Assembly (NCBI RefSeq): GCF_009649225.1
Contig: NZ_WJPP01000001.1
Span: 372,001 to 436,000 of the forward strand
Reading direction: 5' to 3'
Origin: Spiribacter salilacus
GTDB taxonomy: Bacteria; Pseudomonadota; Gammaproteobacteria; Nitrococcales; Nitrococcaceae
Length of the DNA: 64,000 bases
Positions 48,978 through 58,827 of this stretch are shown here, one piece after another. The notes under the pieces are model-generated. The model saw only the letters and a program-made list of their open reading frames with translations. It did not search any database and was not told where the DNA came from. Position 1 is the first letter of the stretch, and every line of letters starts with the position of its first letter. Both the position numbers and the translations under genes were made by a program.

Positions 48978-51900
48978 ACTCGCGCCTCCCGATAAAGGTC
49001 CTGCAAGGAGCAAACGCTAACTCCATCTAAATAATCGAGCGCCTGACAGGTGGCCCGCGCGCCGGCCATGGTTGTGGTGTAGCAAATTTTATTGTGCAAC
49101 GCCTCGCGGCGTATCGAAAAGGAATCTGCAATGGCCAGACGCCCTTCGGTGGTATTGATGATCAAGTCGATTTCTCCATTTTTAATGGCATCAACGATAT
49201 GTGGCCTCCCTTCCGCCACTTTATTAACAAGCGCGCAATCAATGCCGGCAGCCTGTAACATCGCGCCCGTGCCTGCGGTTGCCACAAGGCTAAACCCGCG
49301 TCGCTCTAAATCACGAGCCACCGCAATAGCGGCGTTCTTATCGGCATCACGCACACTGATAAACACCCGACCCGCACGCGGCAAATCGACACTGGCAGCA
49401 AGCTGCGCCTTGGCGTAAGCCTCGCCAAAGGTTGCGCCGACACCCATCACCTCGCCGGTCGATTTCATCTCTGGCCCTAAAATCGGATCTACACCAGGGA
49501 ATTTGATAAACGGGAATACCGCCTCTTTAACCGCGTAGCTTGCCGGTATCACCTCGCGCACAAACCCTTGAGACTCTAAATCGTTACCCACCATGCAGCG
49601 CGCAGCAATTTTAGCCAACGGCACACCCGTTGCTTTTGAGACAAACGGCACGGTGCGCGATGCCCGTGGATTGACCTCTAACACAAAGATTGATTCGCCC
49701 TGAATGGCAAACTGAGCGTTCATCAAACCAACCACACCCATTCTCAGCGCCATCTCGCGCATTTGCGCGCGAATCTGATCACTGATGTGCGGTGCTAGGC
49801 TGTATGGCGGCAGCGAGCAGGCGGAATCTCCAGAGTGCACGCCTGCCTGTTCAATATGCTCCATGATGCCGCCGATGAGCACTTGATTTCCATCGCAGAC
49901 AGCGTCGACATCAACCTCGATTGCATCATCCAAAAATCGATCAAGCAGAACTGGCGAAGCATTCGATACCTTCACGGCCTCGTTCATATATTGCGCAAGC
50001 TCAGATTCCTCGTAAACGATTTCCATCGCTCTGCCACCGAGCACATACGAAGGGCGCACCACTAATGGATAGCCGATCTCTGCTGCCAGCGCAAAAGCCT
50101 GCTCGGCGCTGGTCGCGGTACGATTAGGGGGTTGAGCGAGACCCGCCGCCTCAATAACACCCTGAAAGCGCTCCCGATCTTCCGCCAAATCAATCGAATC
50201 GGGCGAAGTACCAATAATGGGCGCACCGCACGCCTCAAGATCACGCGCAAGTTTCAGGGGCGTTTGGCCACCATATTGAATAACGATGCCCTCGGGCTGC
50301 TCAGTAGCAACAATCTCAAGCACATCCTCAAGCGTTAACGGCTCGAAATAGAGTCGATCAGAGGTGTCGTAGTCGGTCGAGACGGTTTCTGGATTGCAGT
50401 TGACCATAATGGTCTCAAAGCCATCCTCCCTGAGTGCCAGCGCGGCATGCACGCAGCAGTAATCAAACTCAATTCCCTGACCAATCCGGTTGGGCCCACC
50501 ACCGAGAATCATCACCTTGCGCTGATTGGTGGGAGCCGACTCACACTCTTCTTCGTAAGTGGAATACATATACGCGGTTGCCGTTGCAAACTCAGCCGCA
50601 CAAGAGTCAACCCGCTTATAAACCGGACGCACGTCAAGCTTATGACGCAATGCTCTAATCTGGTGTTCGGTGTGATCAGTCAGCCGAGCAATACGGGCAT
50701 CAGAAAAGCCGCGCCGCTTGAGTTGACGCATGGCCGCTTCATCCATCGATGAGACGCCCGATTTGGAAAGCGCTTCCTCGCGGTTAATCAGATCTTCGAT
50801 TTGAGCTAAAAACCAAGGATCGATCCAGGTATGACCAAAAACGGCATCTAAATCGAGGCCTGCACGGAACCCATCTGCCACCCAAAGCAGGCGCTCAGGC
50901 CCCGGCTGCCGAAGCTCTTGGACTAACCGATCCACAGACTTGGCATCGGCTGGGTCTAAACGCGGATCAAGCCCCTCAAGGCCATTTTCTAGACCACGCA
51001 GCGCTTTTTGCAACGACTCTTGGAAGGTGCGGCCAATGGCCATCACCTCTCCCACCGATTTCATTTGGGTGGTTAGAACGGGCTTTGCCAGGCTGAATTT
51101 CTCAAAAGTAAACCGGGGTATTTTGGTAACGACATAATCAATACTTGGCTCAAACGATGCAGGCGTCAGACCACCCGTAATCTCATTACGCAACTCATCT
51201 AGCGTAAAGCCAATAGCCAACTTTGCCGCCACTTTGGCAATGGGGAATCCAGTGGCCTTTGAGGCCAGCGCAGAAGAGCGAGAAACACGCGGATTCATTT
51301 CAATAACAATCAGACGCCCATTTTCTGGGTTAATCGCAAATTGCACGTTAGACCCGCCAGTCTCTACGCCAATTTCTCGCAATACCGCCAGCGAGGCGTT
51401 ACGCATGATCTGATATTCTTTATCTGTCAGCGTTTGCGCTGGCGCCACGGTAATTGAGTCGCCGGTGTGAACCCCCATCGGATCAAGGTTTTCTATCGCG
51501 CAAATGATGATGGCGTTATCGGCTTTATCTCGCACCACCTCCATCTCAAACTCTTTCCAGCCGAGCACGGATTCTTCAATTAAAAGCTCATTGGTTGGAG
51601 AGAGGTCTAAACCCCGCTCACAAATTTCGGCAAATTCTTCTTGGTTGTACGCAATACCACCACCACTGCCACCAAGCGTGAATGACGGTCGAATAATGGT
51701 AGGGAAGCCGATTTCAGCCTGCGCAGCCTTTGCCTCATCCATCGTGTGAGCAATGCGCGCTCGTGGGGTGTCTAAACCGATGCGGGTCATCGCCTGCCGA
51801 AATGCCTCACGATCCTCAGCCATATCGATGGCTTCTTTGGTCGCACCGATCATTTCTACGCCATGTTCAGCCAGAACACCATGCCGCTCCAGATCAAGCG

Positions 51901-52195
51901 CGCAGTTCAGCGCGGTCTGACCGCCCATGGTCGGTAACACCGCATCTGGCTTTTCATGAGCAATAATCTGCGCCACAACTTGCCAGGTAATTGGCTCAAC
52001 ATAGACCGCATCTGCGGTATCAGGGTCTGTCATGATGGTGGCGGGGTTCGAGTTGACCAATACCACCCGATACCCTTCCTCACGCAGAGCTTTACAGGCT
52101 TGAGCCCCGGAGTAATCAAACTCACAGGCCTGACCGATCACAATCGGCCCTGCTCCAATAATGAGTACCGTCTTTATATCTGTACGCTTAGGCAT
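48974..52195 (-). CDS. carB: Carbamoyl-phosphate synthase large subunit
   Basis: A full-length 1073-residue ligase that makes carbamoyl phosphate for pyrimidines and arginine. Two homologous ATP-grasp halves are present (first with [18 protein letters not shown], second with [17 protein letters not shown]), joined by an oligomerisation domain. A C-terminal allosteric domain begins near [11 protein letters not shown]. It lies six bases after carA. Confidence 0.98.
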   Translation of the reverse strand: MPKRTDIKTVLIIGAGPIVIGQACEFDYSGAQACKALREEGYRVVLVNSNPATIMTDPDTADAVYVEPITWQVVAQIIAHEKPDAVLPTMGGQTALNCALDLERHGVLAEHGVEMIGATKEAIDMAEDREAFRQAMTRIGLDTPRARIAHTMDEAKAAQAEIGFPTIIRPSFTLGGSGGGIAYNQEEFAEICERGLDLSPTNELLIEESVLGWKEFEMEVVRDKADNAIIICAIENLDPMGVHTGDSITVAPAQTLTDKEYQIMRNASLAVLREIGVETGGSNVQFAINPENGRLIVIEMNPRVSRSSALASKATGFPIAKVAAKLAIGFTLDELRNEITGGLTPASFEPSIDYVVTKIPRFTFEKFSLAKPVLTTQMKSVGEVMAIGRTFQESLQKALRGLENGLEGLDPRLDPADAKSVDRLVQELRQPGPERLLWVADGFRAGLDLDAVFGHTWIDPWFLAQIEDLINREEALSKSGVSSMDEAAMRQLKRRGFSDARIARLTDHTEHQIRALRHKLDVRPVYKRVDSCAAEFATATAYMYSTYEEECESAPTNQRKVMILGGGPNRIGQGIEFDYCCVHAALALREDGFETIMVNCNPETVSTDYDTSDRLYFEPLTLEDVLEIVATEQPEGIVIQYGGQTPLKLARDLEACGAPIIGTSPDSIDLAEDRERFQGVIEAAGLAQPPNRTATSAEQAFALAAEIGYPLVVRPSYVLGGRAMEIVYEESELAQYMNEAVKVSNASPVLLDRFLDDAIEVDVDAVCDGNQVLIGGIMEHIEQAGVHSGDSACSLPPYSLAPHISDQIRAQMREMALRMGVVGLMNAQFAIQGESIFVLEVNPRASRTVPFVSKATGVPLAKIAARCMVGNDLESQGFVREVIPASYAVKEAVFPFIKFPGVDPILGPEMKSTGEVMGVGATFGEAYAKAQLAASVDLPRAGRVFISVRDADKNAAIAVARDLERRGFSLVATAGTGAMLQAAGIDCALVNKVAEGRPHIVDAIKNGEIDLIINTTEGRLAIADSFSIRREALHNKICYTTTMAGARATCQALDYLDGVSVCSLQDLYREARV

Positions 52196-52201
52196 GCTTT
52201 A

Positions 52202-53344
52202 CTAACCCTTGTGGGCGGCCATCAATTGAATAAAGTGAGAAAAAAGCGGTGCAACATCATGCGGCCCCGGGCTAGCCTCTGGATGGCCCTGAAAGCTAAA
52301 TGCAGGCCGATCAGTTAACTCAATCCCCTGCAGTGATCCGTCAAATAAGGATTGATTCATGACGCGCACATTTGCAGGCAGCGTAGCGGCATCTACCGCA
52401 AAGCCGTGATTCTGGCTAGAAATCATCACACGACCGGAATCGAGATCCAGCACGGGATGATTAGCGCCATGATGCCCAAACTTCATCTTTAAGGTGCTCG
52501 CACCCGCTGCCAGGCCGAGCAACTGATGGCCCAAACAGATTCCAAATACGGGCAGCCCTTTTGCAAGAAATTGCTTGGTTGCCGCGATGGCGTAATCAAG
52601 CGGCTCAGGGTCTCCCGGGCCGTTCGAAAGGAACACACCATCTGGCTTGAGGGCAAATACTGCCTCGGCAGATGTCGATGCGGGCACTACCGTCACTCGA
52701 CAACCCCGATCCACTAACATCCGTAAGATATTTCGCTTAACACCAAAATCGTAGGCAACAACATGCCAAGGCAGTTCAGCGTCTGTTTTGGAAGCCGGTT
52801 CTTTTTCTGCATGATCCAGCGCCCACGTGCCAAGCCGCCATTCATATTGCGTTTCAGTGGTAACCGACTGCACTAAGTCGCGGCCCGTTAGATCCGGATG
52901 ATCCGATGCCTTTTCGACAGCATCGGCGGTACTCATGGAGCCATCCCCTACGATGCAGCCCCGCAGCGCCCCTTTCTCTCGAAGCAGACGTGTCAACCGC
53001 CGCGTATCGATATCGGCAATTCCAACAACGCCATGCTGCGCTAGATACTCAGACAACGACCCGGTAGCACGCCAGTTGCTGACCCGTAGCGGTAAATCTC
53101 TAATGACCAAGCCAGATAACTGTGGCCCTTCAGCTTCTTCATCGAGCTGGGTGACGCCCGTATTCCCAATATGCGGGTAAGTTAACGTCACAATTTGGCC
53201 AAAATACGAGGGGTCTGTGCAAATTTCCTGATAGCCCGTCATTGCCGTGTTAAAGCAGACTTCGCCCAGTGTGGACCCGCTCGCGCCCAAAGCCGTGCCG
53301 TGAAATACTGATCCGTCTTCAAGAGCGAGAAAAGCGCTAGTCAT
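52202..53344 (-). CDS. carA: Carbamoyl-phosphate synthase small (glutaminase) subunit
   Basis: A 380-residue subunit with an N-terminal CPSase-specific domain ([23 protein letters not shown]) and a C-terminal class I glutamine amidotransferase. The nucleophile cysteine is in [10 protein letters not shown] (about residue 268), with the catalytic histidine and glutamate in [11 protein letters not shown]. It supplies ammonia to CarB. It is preceded by a leader ORF and a terminator-like hairpin. Confidence 0.98.
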   Translation of the reverse strand: MTSAFLALEDGSVFHGTALGASGSTLGEVCFNTAMTGYQEICTDPSYFGQIVTLTYPHIGNTGVTQLDEEAEGPQLSGLVIRDLPLRVSNWRATGSLSEYLAQHGVVGIADIDTRRLTRLLREKGALRGCIVGDGSMSTADAVEKASDHPDLTGRDLVQSVTTETQYEWRLGTWALDHAEKEPASKTDAELPWHVVAYDFGVKRNILRMLVDRGCRVTVVPASTSAEAVFALKPDGVFLSNGPGDPEPLDYAIAATKQFLAKGLPVFGICLGHQLLGLAAGASTLKMKFGHHGANHPVLDLDSGRVMISSQNHGFAVDAATLPANVRVMNQSLFDGSLQGIELTDRPAFSFQGHPEASPGPHDVAPLFSHFIQLMAAHKG

Positions 53345-53362
53345 TACGCCATAACCCCTTAC

Positions 53363-53419
53363 TTACTCACAAAAACGGGAGGGGTCCCGGGGAGCCCTCC
53401 CGTCATACATATAACCCAT
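53363..53419 (-). CDS. Putative carA leader peptide (18 codons)
   Basis: On the minus strand an ATG at 53419 opens MGYMYDGRAPRDPSRFCE followed by TAA, ending 18 bases before the carA ATG. The frame runs straight through the hairpin at 53370-53403, so a ribosome on it would prevent the hairpin from forming. This is the layout of pyrBI-type attenuation, where translation coupled to slow RNA polymerase lifts termination. The ribosome site is weak (GAGG 11 bases upstream). A chance frame of this length is possible. Confidence 0.45.
   Translation of the reverse strand: MGYMYDGRAPRDPSRFCE
53370..53403 (-). terminator. Terminator-like hairpin in the carA leader (possible attenuator)
   Basis: On the minus strand ACGGGAGGG pairs with CCCTCCCGT over an 11-base GC-rich loop, and the 3' arm runs into TTTTTG. 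It ends 26 bases before the carA start codon. No gene lies upstream on this strand within the window except beyond the divergent ABC operon, so it is more likely to regulate carA than to end another gene. Confidence 0.65.
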
Positions 53420-53509
53420 CTGAGTTTACGCCTCGGCTGCTTCCGTGTCGAGCCACTTGCACTATTGCGGGCTAAACCGATAACGTAGCGGTTTTTCGGT
53501 TCCAAAATC

Positions 53510-54442
53510 ATGAATGCGCTTTCTCTGCGCCAATTAAATAAGACCTACGATGGTGGGGTTGTTGCACTTAAAGACGTCGACTTAGAGGTGACGCCGGGCG
53601 ATTTCTACGGCCTGTTGGGCCCTAATGGGGCTGGCAAAACAACCATCATCGGCATCGTCACCTCACTGGTCCGCCCAACCTCGGGTCAGGTGAGTGTGTT
53701 TGGTCATGACATCATCACTTCTCCTTGGGAGGCCAAGTCAAACCTTGGCTTAGTCCCACAAGAATTCAACTTCAATCAGTTTGAGACCGTTAGTCAAATT
53801 GTGCTCAACCAAGCCGGTTTCTACGGCGTAGATCGTGCAACTGCTGAACGCCGCGCCGAGCAATACCTGCGAGAGCTTGACCTGTGGGACAAGCGCAACG
53901 TGAACTCCCGTACTTTGTCTGGAGGCATGAAGCGACGGCTAATGATCGCACGTGCGCTTATTCACGAACCGCGCCTGTTAATTCTTGATGAGCCTACCGC
54001 GGGGGTAGATATCGAGCTAAGACGTTCGATGTGGACTTTTTTGCGCGACTTAAACGAGCGTGGCACCACCATTATCCTCACCACTCATTATTTGGAAGAG
54101 GCTGAAACGCTTTGCCGTAACATTGGTATTATTGATGGTGGAGAGATCATCGAAAATACCGATACGCGCTCTTTGCTGGCCAAGCTCAAAAGTCAAAGTT
54201 TTTTACTTGACATCAGTACACCACTATCTGAAATGCCAACACTCGATAACTTTACGGTAACGCCAGTTGATGAGCGCACCATCGAGGTAGAAGTGCGGGG
54301 CAACCAAACGCTCACTGACTTATTTGACCAACTCAATAAAAGCGGCGTTTCGGTAACGAGCATGAAAAACAAATCAAATCGTCTCGAAGAGCTATTTATT
54401 CGTACGCTTGGTCGATCCAAGCCAACGCAGGAGGTTAGCTGA
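53510..54442 (+). CDS. ABC transporter ATP-binding protein, YadG-like
   Basis: A 310-residue ABC ATPase of the ABC-2 exporter type. It has Walker A GPNGAGKTT (about residues 38-46), a signature LSGGMKRRLMIARAL, Walker B LLILDEPTAG and the switch histidine in TTHYLEE. A C-terminal extension of about 80 residues follows. Its stop is two bases from the permease start. No clear Shine-Dalgarno precedes the ATG. The substrate is unknown; the E. coli YadG-YadH pair is the nearest known match. Confidence 0.92.
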   Translation: MNALSLRQLNKTYDGGVVALKDVDLEVTPGDFYGLLGPNGAGKTTIIGIVTSLVRPTSGQVSVFGHDIITSPWEAKSNLGLVPQEFNFNQFETVSQIVLNQAGFYGVDRATAERRAEQYLRELDLWDKRNVNSRTLSGGMKRRLMIARALIHEPRLLILDEPTAGVDIELRRSMWTFLRDLNERGTTIILTTHYLEEAETLCRNIGIIDGGEIIENTDTRSLLAKLKSQSFLLDISTPLSEMPTLDNFTVTPVDERTIEVEVRGNQTLTDLFDQLNKSGVSVTSMKNKSNRLEELFIRTLGRSKPTQEVS

Positions 54443-54443
54443 T

Positions 54444-55235
54444 ATGGCAGGGTTCTATCCCGCCTACCCTCGTCAAACGCTGATCGCGTTACGAACCCTT
54501 GTGTGGAAAGAAACGCATAGATACTTGCGGATTTGGCTTCAAACGCTGGTTCCACCAGCCATTACCATGACACTGTATTTTGTCATTTTTGGCAGCCTGA
54601 TCGGCTCACGCGTTGGCCCCATGGACGGTTTTAGTTTTATGGAGTTCATTGCGCCAGGCATCATCATGATGTCCGTTATTACTAACGCTTACACGAACGT
54701 GGTGTCGTCTTTTTTTGGCGCCAAATTCCAACGCCATATCGAAGAGTTATTAGTATCTCCAACACCCAACTATGTCATCTTGGCCGGGTATGTTGCTGGT
54801 GGTGTTGGGCGCGGACTTTTTACCGGGCTGATCGTTACCATCATCGCCACGTTCTTTGCGGACTTACAAATCCACAGTATCCCGATTACTATTTCGGTTG
54901 TTTTCTTAACAGCCGTTCTCTTTTCCCTCGGCGGATTTATTAATGGCGTGTTTGCGCGGAAGTTTGACGACATTGCGATTGTGCCCACGTTTATACTGAC
55001 CCCATTGACCTATTTAGGCGGCGTATTTTATTCGCTATCAATGCTTCCTGATTTTTGGGCGCGGTTGTCGATGGCAAATCCGATTTTATATATGGTTAAC
55101 GCCTTCCGGTATGGCATTTTGGGGCAATCTGACATCCCGCTTGCCACCGCCTACCTATTAATTCTAGGGTTTATTACCGCAGGCACCTTCTTTAGCTTGT
55201 GGCTTTTACGTCACGGCACGGGGCTAAGAAGCTAA
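54444..55235 (+). CDS. ABC-2 type transporter permease, YadH-like
   Basis: A 263-residue membrane protein with about six spans and the ABC-2 pattern, including PAITMTLYFVIFGSLIG, ELLVSPTPNYVILAGY and TPLTYLGGVFYSLSMLP. The ATG at 54444 (MAGFYPAYP) has AGGAGG about ten bases upstream; an earlier start would overlap the ATPase gene. It forms an exporter with the ATPase encoded just before it. The substrate is unknown. Confidence 0.92.
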   Translation: MAGFYPAYPRQTLIALRTLVWKETHRYLRIWLQTLVPPAITMTLYFVIFGSLIGSRVGPMDGFSFMEFIAPGIIMMSVITNAYTNVVSSFFGAKFQRHIEELLVSPTPNYVILAGYVAGGVGRGLFTGLIVTIIATFFADLQIHSIPITISVVFLTAVLFSLGGFINGVFARKFDDIAIVPTFILTPLTYLGGVFYSLSMLPDFWARLSMANPILYMVNAFRYGILGQSDIPLATAYLLILGFITAGTFFSLWLLRHGTGLRS

Positions 55236-55239
55236 GCGC

Positions 55240-56610
55240 ATGGTCCACAAAAAACGGATTAATCTTGAGCAGTCACCGCTGCTAACTGACCTCTACGAGC
55301 TGACCATGCTACAAACCTACTATGAGCATGGCATGACCGATGAGGCCGTGTTTGAGCTTTTTATGCGGCAAACACCAAACCGGCATTTCTTTGTAGCAGC
55401 AGGCATGCAAACTGCTGTTGATTGGCTTGAGCACCTGCAATTCAAGCCGCAAGAGCTGGATTGGATGACACAAACCGGGCTTTTTTCAAAGGCTTTTATC
55501 GATCAGATGGCCACGTTCCGCTTTACGGGCGATATGAACGCCATTGCCGAAGGTGAAGTCGTTTTTCCAGAGGAGCCCCTGATTCAAGTCATCGCGCCAC
55601 TACCTGAGGCTCAATTTATCGAATCACGTTTAATGAACATTATTCATTATCAGACGTTGATTGCCAGCAAAGCCGCACGCTGCCAAATCGCCGCGCAAGG
55701 AACGCCTATTGTTGATTTTGGCATGCGTAGAGCGCACGGTGGTGAAGCTGGGCTATGGGCTGCCCGCTCCTGCTATCTGGCAGGATTCACCTCAACGGCC
55801 ACCTGTTTGAGCAGTGCCCGATACAACATACCCCCCGCCGGCACCATGGCGCATGCATTTATTTTGGCGCATGACAGCGAACTACAAGCCTTTGAGCGAT
55901 TTGCCCGAAGCCATCCCGATAACGTGGTCTTACTCATTGACACCTATAACGTGGCCCGAGGTGCCCAACGTGTTGTAGAGCTAGCGTCTCGGTTAGCGGC
56001 AGATGGCATTCGTATACATGGCGTTAGAATCGACAGCGGTGATCTGATTGCCAACGCTAAAAAGGCACGTCAAATACTCGATGCCGGTGGCCTGAGCGAC
56101 ACGCGAATTATCGTGAGTGGTGGGCTTGACGAGCACCGCATTGCAGAGCTGATTTTAGACGGTGCCCCCATTGATGGGATCGGTGTTGGCTCAAATGTCG
56201 ACACATCGGCCGACGCACCGTTCCTCGACTCCGCTTACAAACTCCATTACTTCAATGGCACGCCTCGCGGAAAGCATGCGGAAGGTAAAACCGACTTGCC
56301 AGGCCAGAAACAGATTTTTAGGCGCAAAGACGCAAACGGCTATTTAAAGGAAGATCTCATCGCATTGAGTGATGAGCATCATGAGGGAGAAGCGCTGATC
56401 ATCCCGATCATGCGAAACGGCCAGGTTTTACCAGAGCAAACGGCATCACTCGACTTAGAATCGGCCCGAGCCCGCTGCGCAAAGTCCATTCAAGCGTTAC
56501 CTAAATCACTGCAGGCTCTTGAGGCAGAATCGGCGAATTACCCGGTCAAACTATCAAAGGGCCTGCAAGCGATGCAGGCCACACTGAAAGAACAGGCAAC
56601 CGCCGATTAA
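55240..56610 (+). CDS. pncB: Nicotinate phosphoribosyltransferase
   Basis: A 456-residue enzyme that makes nicotinate mononucleotide from nicotinate and PRPP in NAD salvage. Family signatures are LLTDLYELTMLQTYYEHGM at the N-terminus, VDFGMRRAHGGEAG with the substrate-binding region, and RIDSGDLIANAKKARQILD. It lies four bases after the ABC permease and so is probably cotranscribed with it, with no obvious functional link. Confidence 0.93.
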   Translation: MVHKKRINLEQSPLLTDLYELTMLQTYYEHGMTDEAVFELFMRQTPNRHFFVAAGMQTAVDWLEHLQFKPQELDWMTQTGLFSKAFIDQMATFRFTGDMNAIAEGEVVFPEEPLIQVIAPLPEAQFIESRLMNIIHYQTLIASKAARCQIAAQGTPIVDFGMRRAHGGEAGLWAARSCYLAGFTSTATCLSSARYNIPPAGTMAHAFILAHDSELQAFERFARSHPDNVVLLIDTYNVARGAQRVVELASRLAADGIRIHGVRIDSGDLIANAKKARQILDAGGLSDTRIIVSGGLDEHRIAELILDGAPIDGIGVGSNVDTSADAPFLDSAYKLHYFNGTPRGKHAEGKTDLPGQKQIFRRKDANGYLKEDLIALSDEHHEGEALIIPIMRNGQVLPEQTASLDLESARARCAKSIQALPKSLQALEAESANYPVKLSKGLQAMQATLKEQATAD

Positions 56611-56622
56611 AGACTAAACTGA

Positions 56623-56934
56623 TTAAGCAATACGTAGGTCTTCGATCGAGCGACCCGCCGATTCCCAAGCTTTTACCCACGCTGGCTTACGCCCACGACC
56701 AGACCAAGTCTGGCTGGCATCGTTAGGATTCTGAAATTGCGCCGCTGCCTTTTTGCGTGCACGCACTGGGGCACCGCCAACAAGATCAGCTAGATTAAAG
56801 CCATAAGACTCAGCAACCTTTTTGAGTTCCTGCTGCGCCCGCTTCGCATTTTCTTTTTTACGATTTACAATTTCTTTATCAATATCTTTTTTAATTTGAT
56901 CAAGCTGCTCAATGGTGTAATTAGAAAGATCCAT
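56623..56934 (-). CDS. H-NS family nucleoid-associated protein
   Basis: A 103-residue protein with an N-terminal coiled-coil oligomerisation region rich in lysine and glutamate (about 5-45). The C-terminal H-NS DNA-binding motif is QNPNDASQTWSGRGRKPAWV (about 67-86), containing the GRGRKP AT-hook-like loop. It would silence or bridge AT-rich DNA. It is convergent with pncB and divergent from the AT-richer unknown gene at 57045, a possible target. It is closer to HvrA/BpH3-type than to E. coli H-NS in length. Confidence 0.92.
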   Translation of the reverse strand: MDLSNYTIEQLDQIKKDIDKEIVNRKKENAKRAQQELKKVAESYGFNLADLVGGAPVRARKKAAAQFQNPNDASQTWSGRGRKPAWVKAWESAGRSIEDLRIA

Positions 56935-56951
56935 ATCATCCTCAGTAAATT

Positions 56952-56994
56952 TTGACTAGGTAGCCTGGAAAGAAACGATGTATAATCTAGTCAA
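56952..56994. promoter_or_regulatory. Inverted repeat in the H-NS/unknown divergent gap
   Basis: TTGACTAG (56952-56959) and CTAGTCAA (56987-56994) form a perfect 8-bp dyad 27 bases apart. A TATAAT box lies between them at 56981-56986. It could be an operator for both divergent genes. TTGACT resembles a -35 box on each strand, but the spacing to a -10 is poor in both directions. Confidence 0.35.
56981..56986 (+). promoter_or_regulatory. -10 box of the unknown gene
   Basis: A consensus TATAAT preceded by TG. Transcription would start near 56993, about 50 bases before the ATG at 57045. The possible -35 TTGACT is 23 bases away, too far for normal use, so this may be an activator-dependent or extended -10 promoter. 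Confidence 0.4.
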
Positions 56995-57044
56995 TATCGC
57001 CGTAAAAAACAACTCTTTTAGCCGTTTTTAAAAGGGGCTTGTCG

Positions 57045-58250
57045 ATGAATGTCGCCCTATCAGCCACGCCTGCTGCGCTTGCTGTAGAAATTGATCCCAG
57101 CATTGCTTTACAGAACCTTCCACCTGAGCCATTAAATAGAGAAAGCGCAGAAATACTTGCCAACGTCATTGCCGATGACTTACGCCGCATCTTAGGCGAT
57201 GAAGTGATGCAGGCCGGGATAGTTGTGCCCGCAGCTCTATATGGTATCACTGAACTGATTCGGCCTGGGCTACCGATGGTTGAACTGATGCTCGATCTCT
57301 ACCGTGGCAGTCTGCGAGGCGGCTTATTTGAGCCTCAACTTTTAGCGCTAGGATCCGCAGCAGGGCGATTTGCGCCACCTGCATTAGCACCGCAAAGAGC
57401 CCCAGGCACCGGTCCCTTGTTGCTTATTCCGTTTTCATTAGTTGCACCTGGGCCCAAAATTGATGCTATTCGTCAATCGATCGAAAGTGATTTATTAGAA
57501 AAAGGCAAACCTGCTTTATTAACAGATCGAACTATTCGTCAGCTATTTGGTATTGAACCCCTTAATCTGACCTATGCAAGTTTTAACGATCTCTCAGCAA
57601 TGCTTAAAGTTCAACTTGATTATGTGGGGTTTGGCGCATTGTGGTCTTTATTGGAAGCTTCGCTTTATCGACCCGATGAAATCACGATTCAAAAGACAGA
57701 CCTGCGCAATCTTTTCATTGCTCATGCAGGCCAAGTATTTTCTCCTTTTTTAACGCTTGATCAATGGGCTGATTCAGTTGAAAGCTACGAGCAATGGTTA
57801 AAAATGCAACGCCAAACGATGGCAATGCTCAAAGCTCATGGCGTTGAATTTATTGAATGCACCGCGCCAGATGGAATTTTTGCAGAAAATGTCGAGGTAG
57901 CCCTATCCGTTGCGCAAGCCCATGCAATGGCTAACGATCAATCTTTTTTTGAAGAAAGATCAGCAACGGACAACACAACAGGGCCTATAGACCAACCAAA
58001 CGCCAGCCACATCCTTTTGACCGAGCAATGGAGTGATGATTTAGGGCCCATTGCCTACACAATAACGCTGCAAACCGAAAATGGTGAGGTCTTAGCGCAA
58101 CTCAATGACTACCCTCTGCGCCCTGATGGGGCTCAAGACATTCTTCAGACCTGGGAGAAATATGCCGCCGCGCATGACGCGGAGTTGAACGTAATGAAAC
58201 CCAAACGGATTTTGACGGCCGGCAATCCACCAAAACTTACGGGTAGATAA
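57045..58250 (+). CDS. Conserved-looking protein of unknown function, 401 residues
   Basis: I do not recognise this protein. It is soluble in appearance, with no signal peptide. An N-terminal helical part (about 1-100) is followed by a proline- and glycine-rich linker (APPALAPQRAPGTGP, about 107-121), a larger helical region (about 135-280) and a C-terminal part with strand-like sequence (PIAYTITLQTENGEVLAQL, about 345-365). The ATG at 57045 has AAGGGG eight bases upstream. The DNA is visibly more AT-rich than its neighbours, which together with the adjacent H-NS gene hints at acquired DNA. Its last codons overlap the convergent pdxH by 14 bases. Confidence 0.8.
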   Translation: MNVALSATPAALAVEIDPSIALQNLPPEPLNRESAEILANVIADDLRRILGDEVMQAGIVVPAALYGITELIRPGLPMVELMLDLYRGSLRGGLFEPQLLALGSAAGRFAPPALAPQRAPGTGPLLLIPFSLVAPGPKIDAIRQSIESDLLEKGKPALLTDRTIRQLFGIEPLNLTYASFNDLSAMLKVQLDYVGFGALWSLLEASLYRPDEITIQKTDLRNLFIAHAGQVFSPFLTLDQWADSVESYEQWLKMQRQTMAMLKAHGVEFIECTAPDGIFAENVEVALSVAQAHAMANDQSFFEERSATDNTTGPIDQPNASHILLTEQWSDDLGPIAYTITLQTENGEVLAQLNDYPLRPDGAQDILQTWEKYAAAHDAELNVMKPKRILTAGNPPKLTGR

Positions 58251-58827
58251 CCGCCCATTGCCACTCACCGGATTCATCAAGGAAATACCGATCACGATCA
58301 TGTAGGCGGCCTTCTCGCCCCTGCCAGAACTCAATCATCCGCGGGGTCAGACAATAGCCAGTCCAATGCGGCGGTCTTTCAACCTCACGATCTTTGTATA
58401 ACGTCTCATAATGTTCAAGACGGGCATCAAATGCTTCCCTACTCGGCAAGACTTGCGATTGCAACGAAGCCCAGGCACCAAGCTGACTCAGGCGCGGCCG
58501 GCTAGCAAAGTAAGCATCCGCTTCTTGATCACTCACCGTGGCAACATCGCCCTCAATCAGGATTTGGCGTGCCAAAGGCGCCCAATGAAACACCAATGCA
58601 GCCTGTGGATTGACCGTCAGCTGCTGGCCTTTACGACTCGTTGTATTGGTATAAAAAACGAACCCACGGGAATCGAACCCTTTCAGTAATACGGTGCGTG
58701 CCGCCGGGCTGCCATCTTCACGTGCGGTGGCAAGCGTCATCGCATTGGCTTCTAGCACTTGCTCATGCTTATCAGCCACCTCAAACCATTCTTGAAAACG
58801 TGATAATGCCTCAACCAAATCAGTCAT
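58237..58827 (-). CDS. pdxH: Pyridoxamine/pyridoxine 5'-phosphate oxidase
   Basis: A 196-residue FMN enzyme that makes pyridoxal 5'-phosphate. It has the family segments MTLATAREDGSPAARTVLLKGFD, FVFYTNTTSRKGQQL, ALVFHWAPLARQ and a C-terminal signature around MIEFWQGREGRLHDR. It is slightly shorter than E. coli PdxH at the N-terminus. Its start overlaps the nfeD stop by eight bases. Confidence 0.96.
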   Translation of the reverse strand: MTDLVEALSRFQEWFEVADKHEQVLEANAMTLATAREDGSPAARTVLLKGFDSRGFVFYTNTTSRKGQQLTVNPQAALVFHWAPLARQILIEGDVATVSDQEADAYFASRPRLSQLGAWASLQSQVLPSREAFDARLEHYETLYKDREVERPPHWTGYCLTPRMIEFWQGREGRLHDRDRYFLDESGEWQWAVIYP

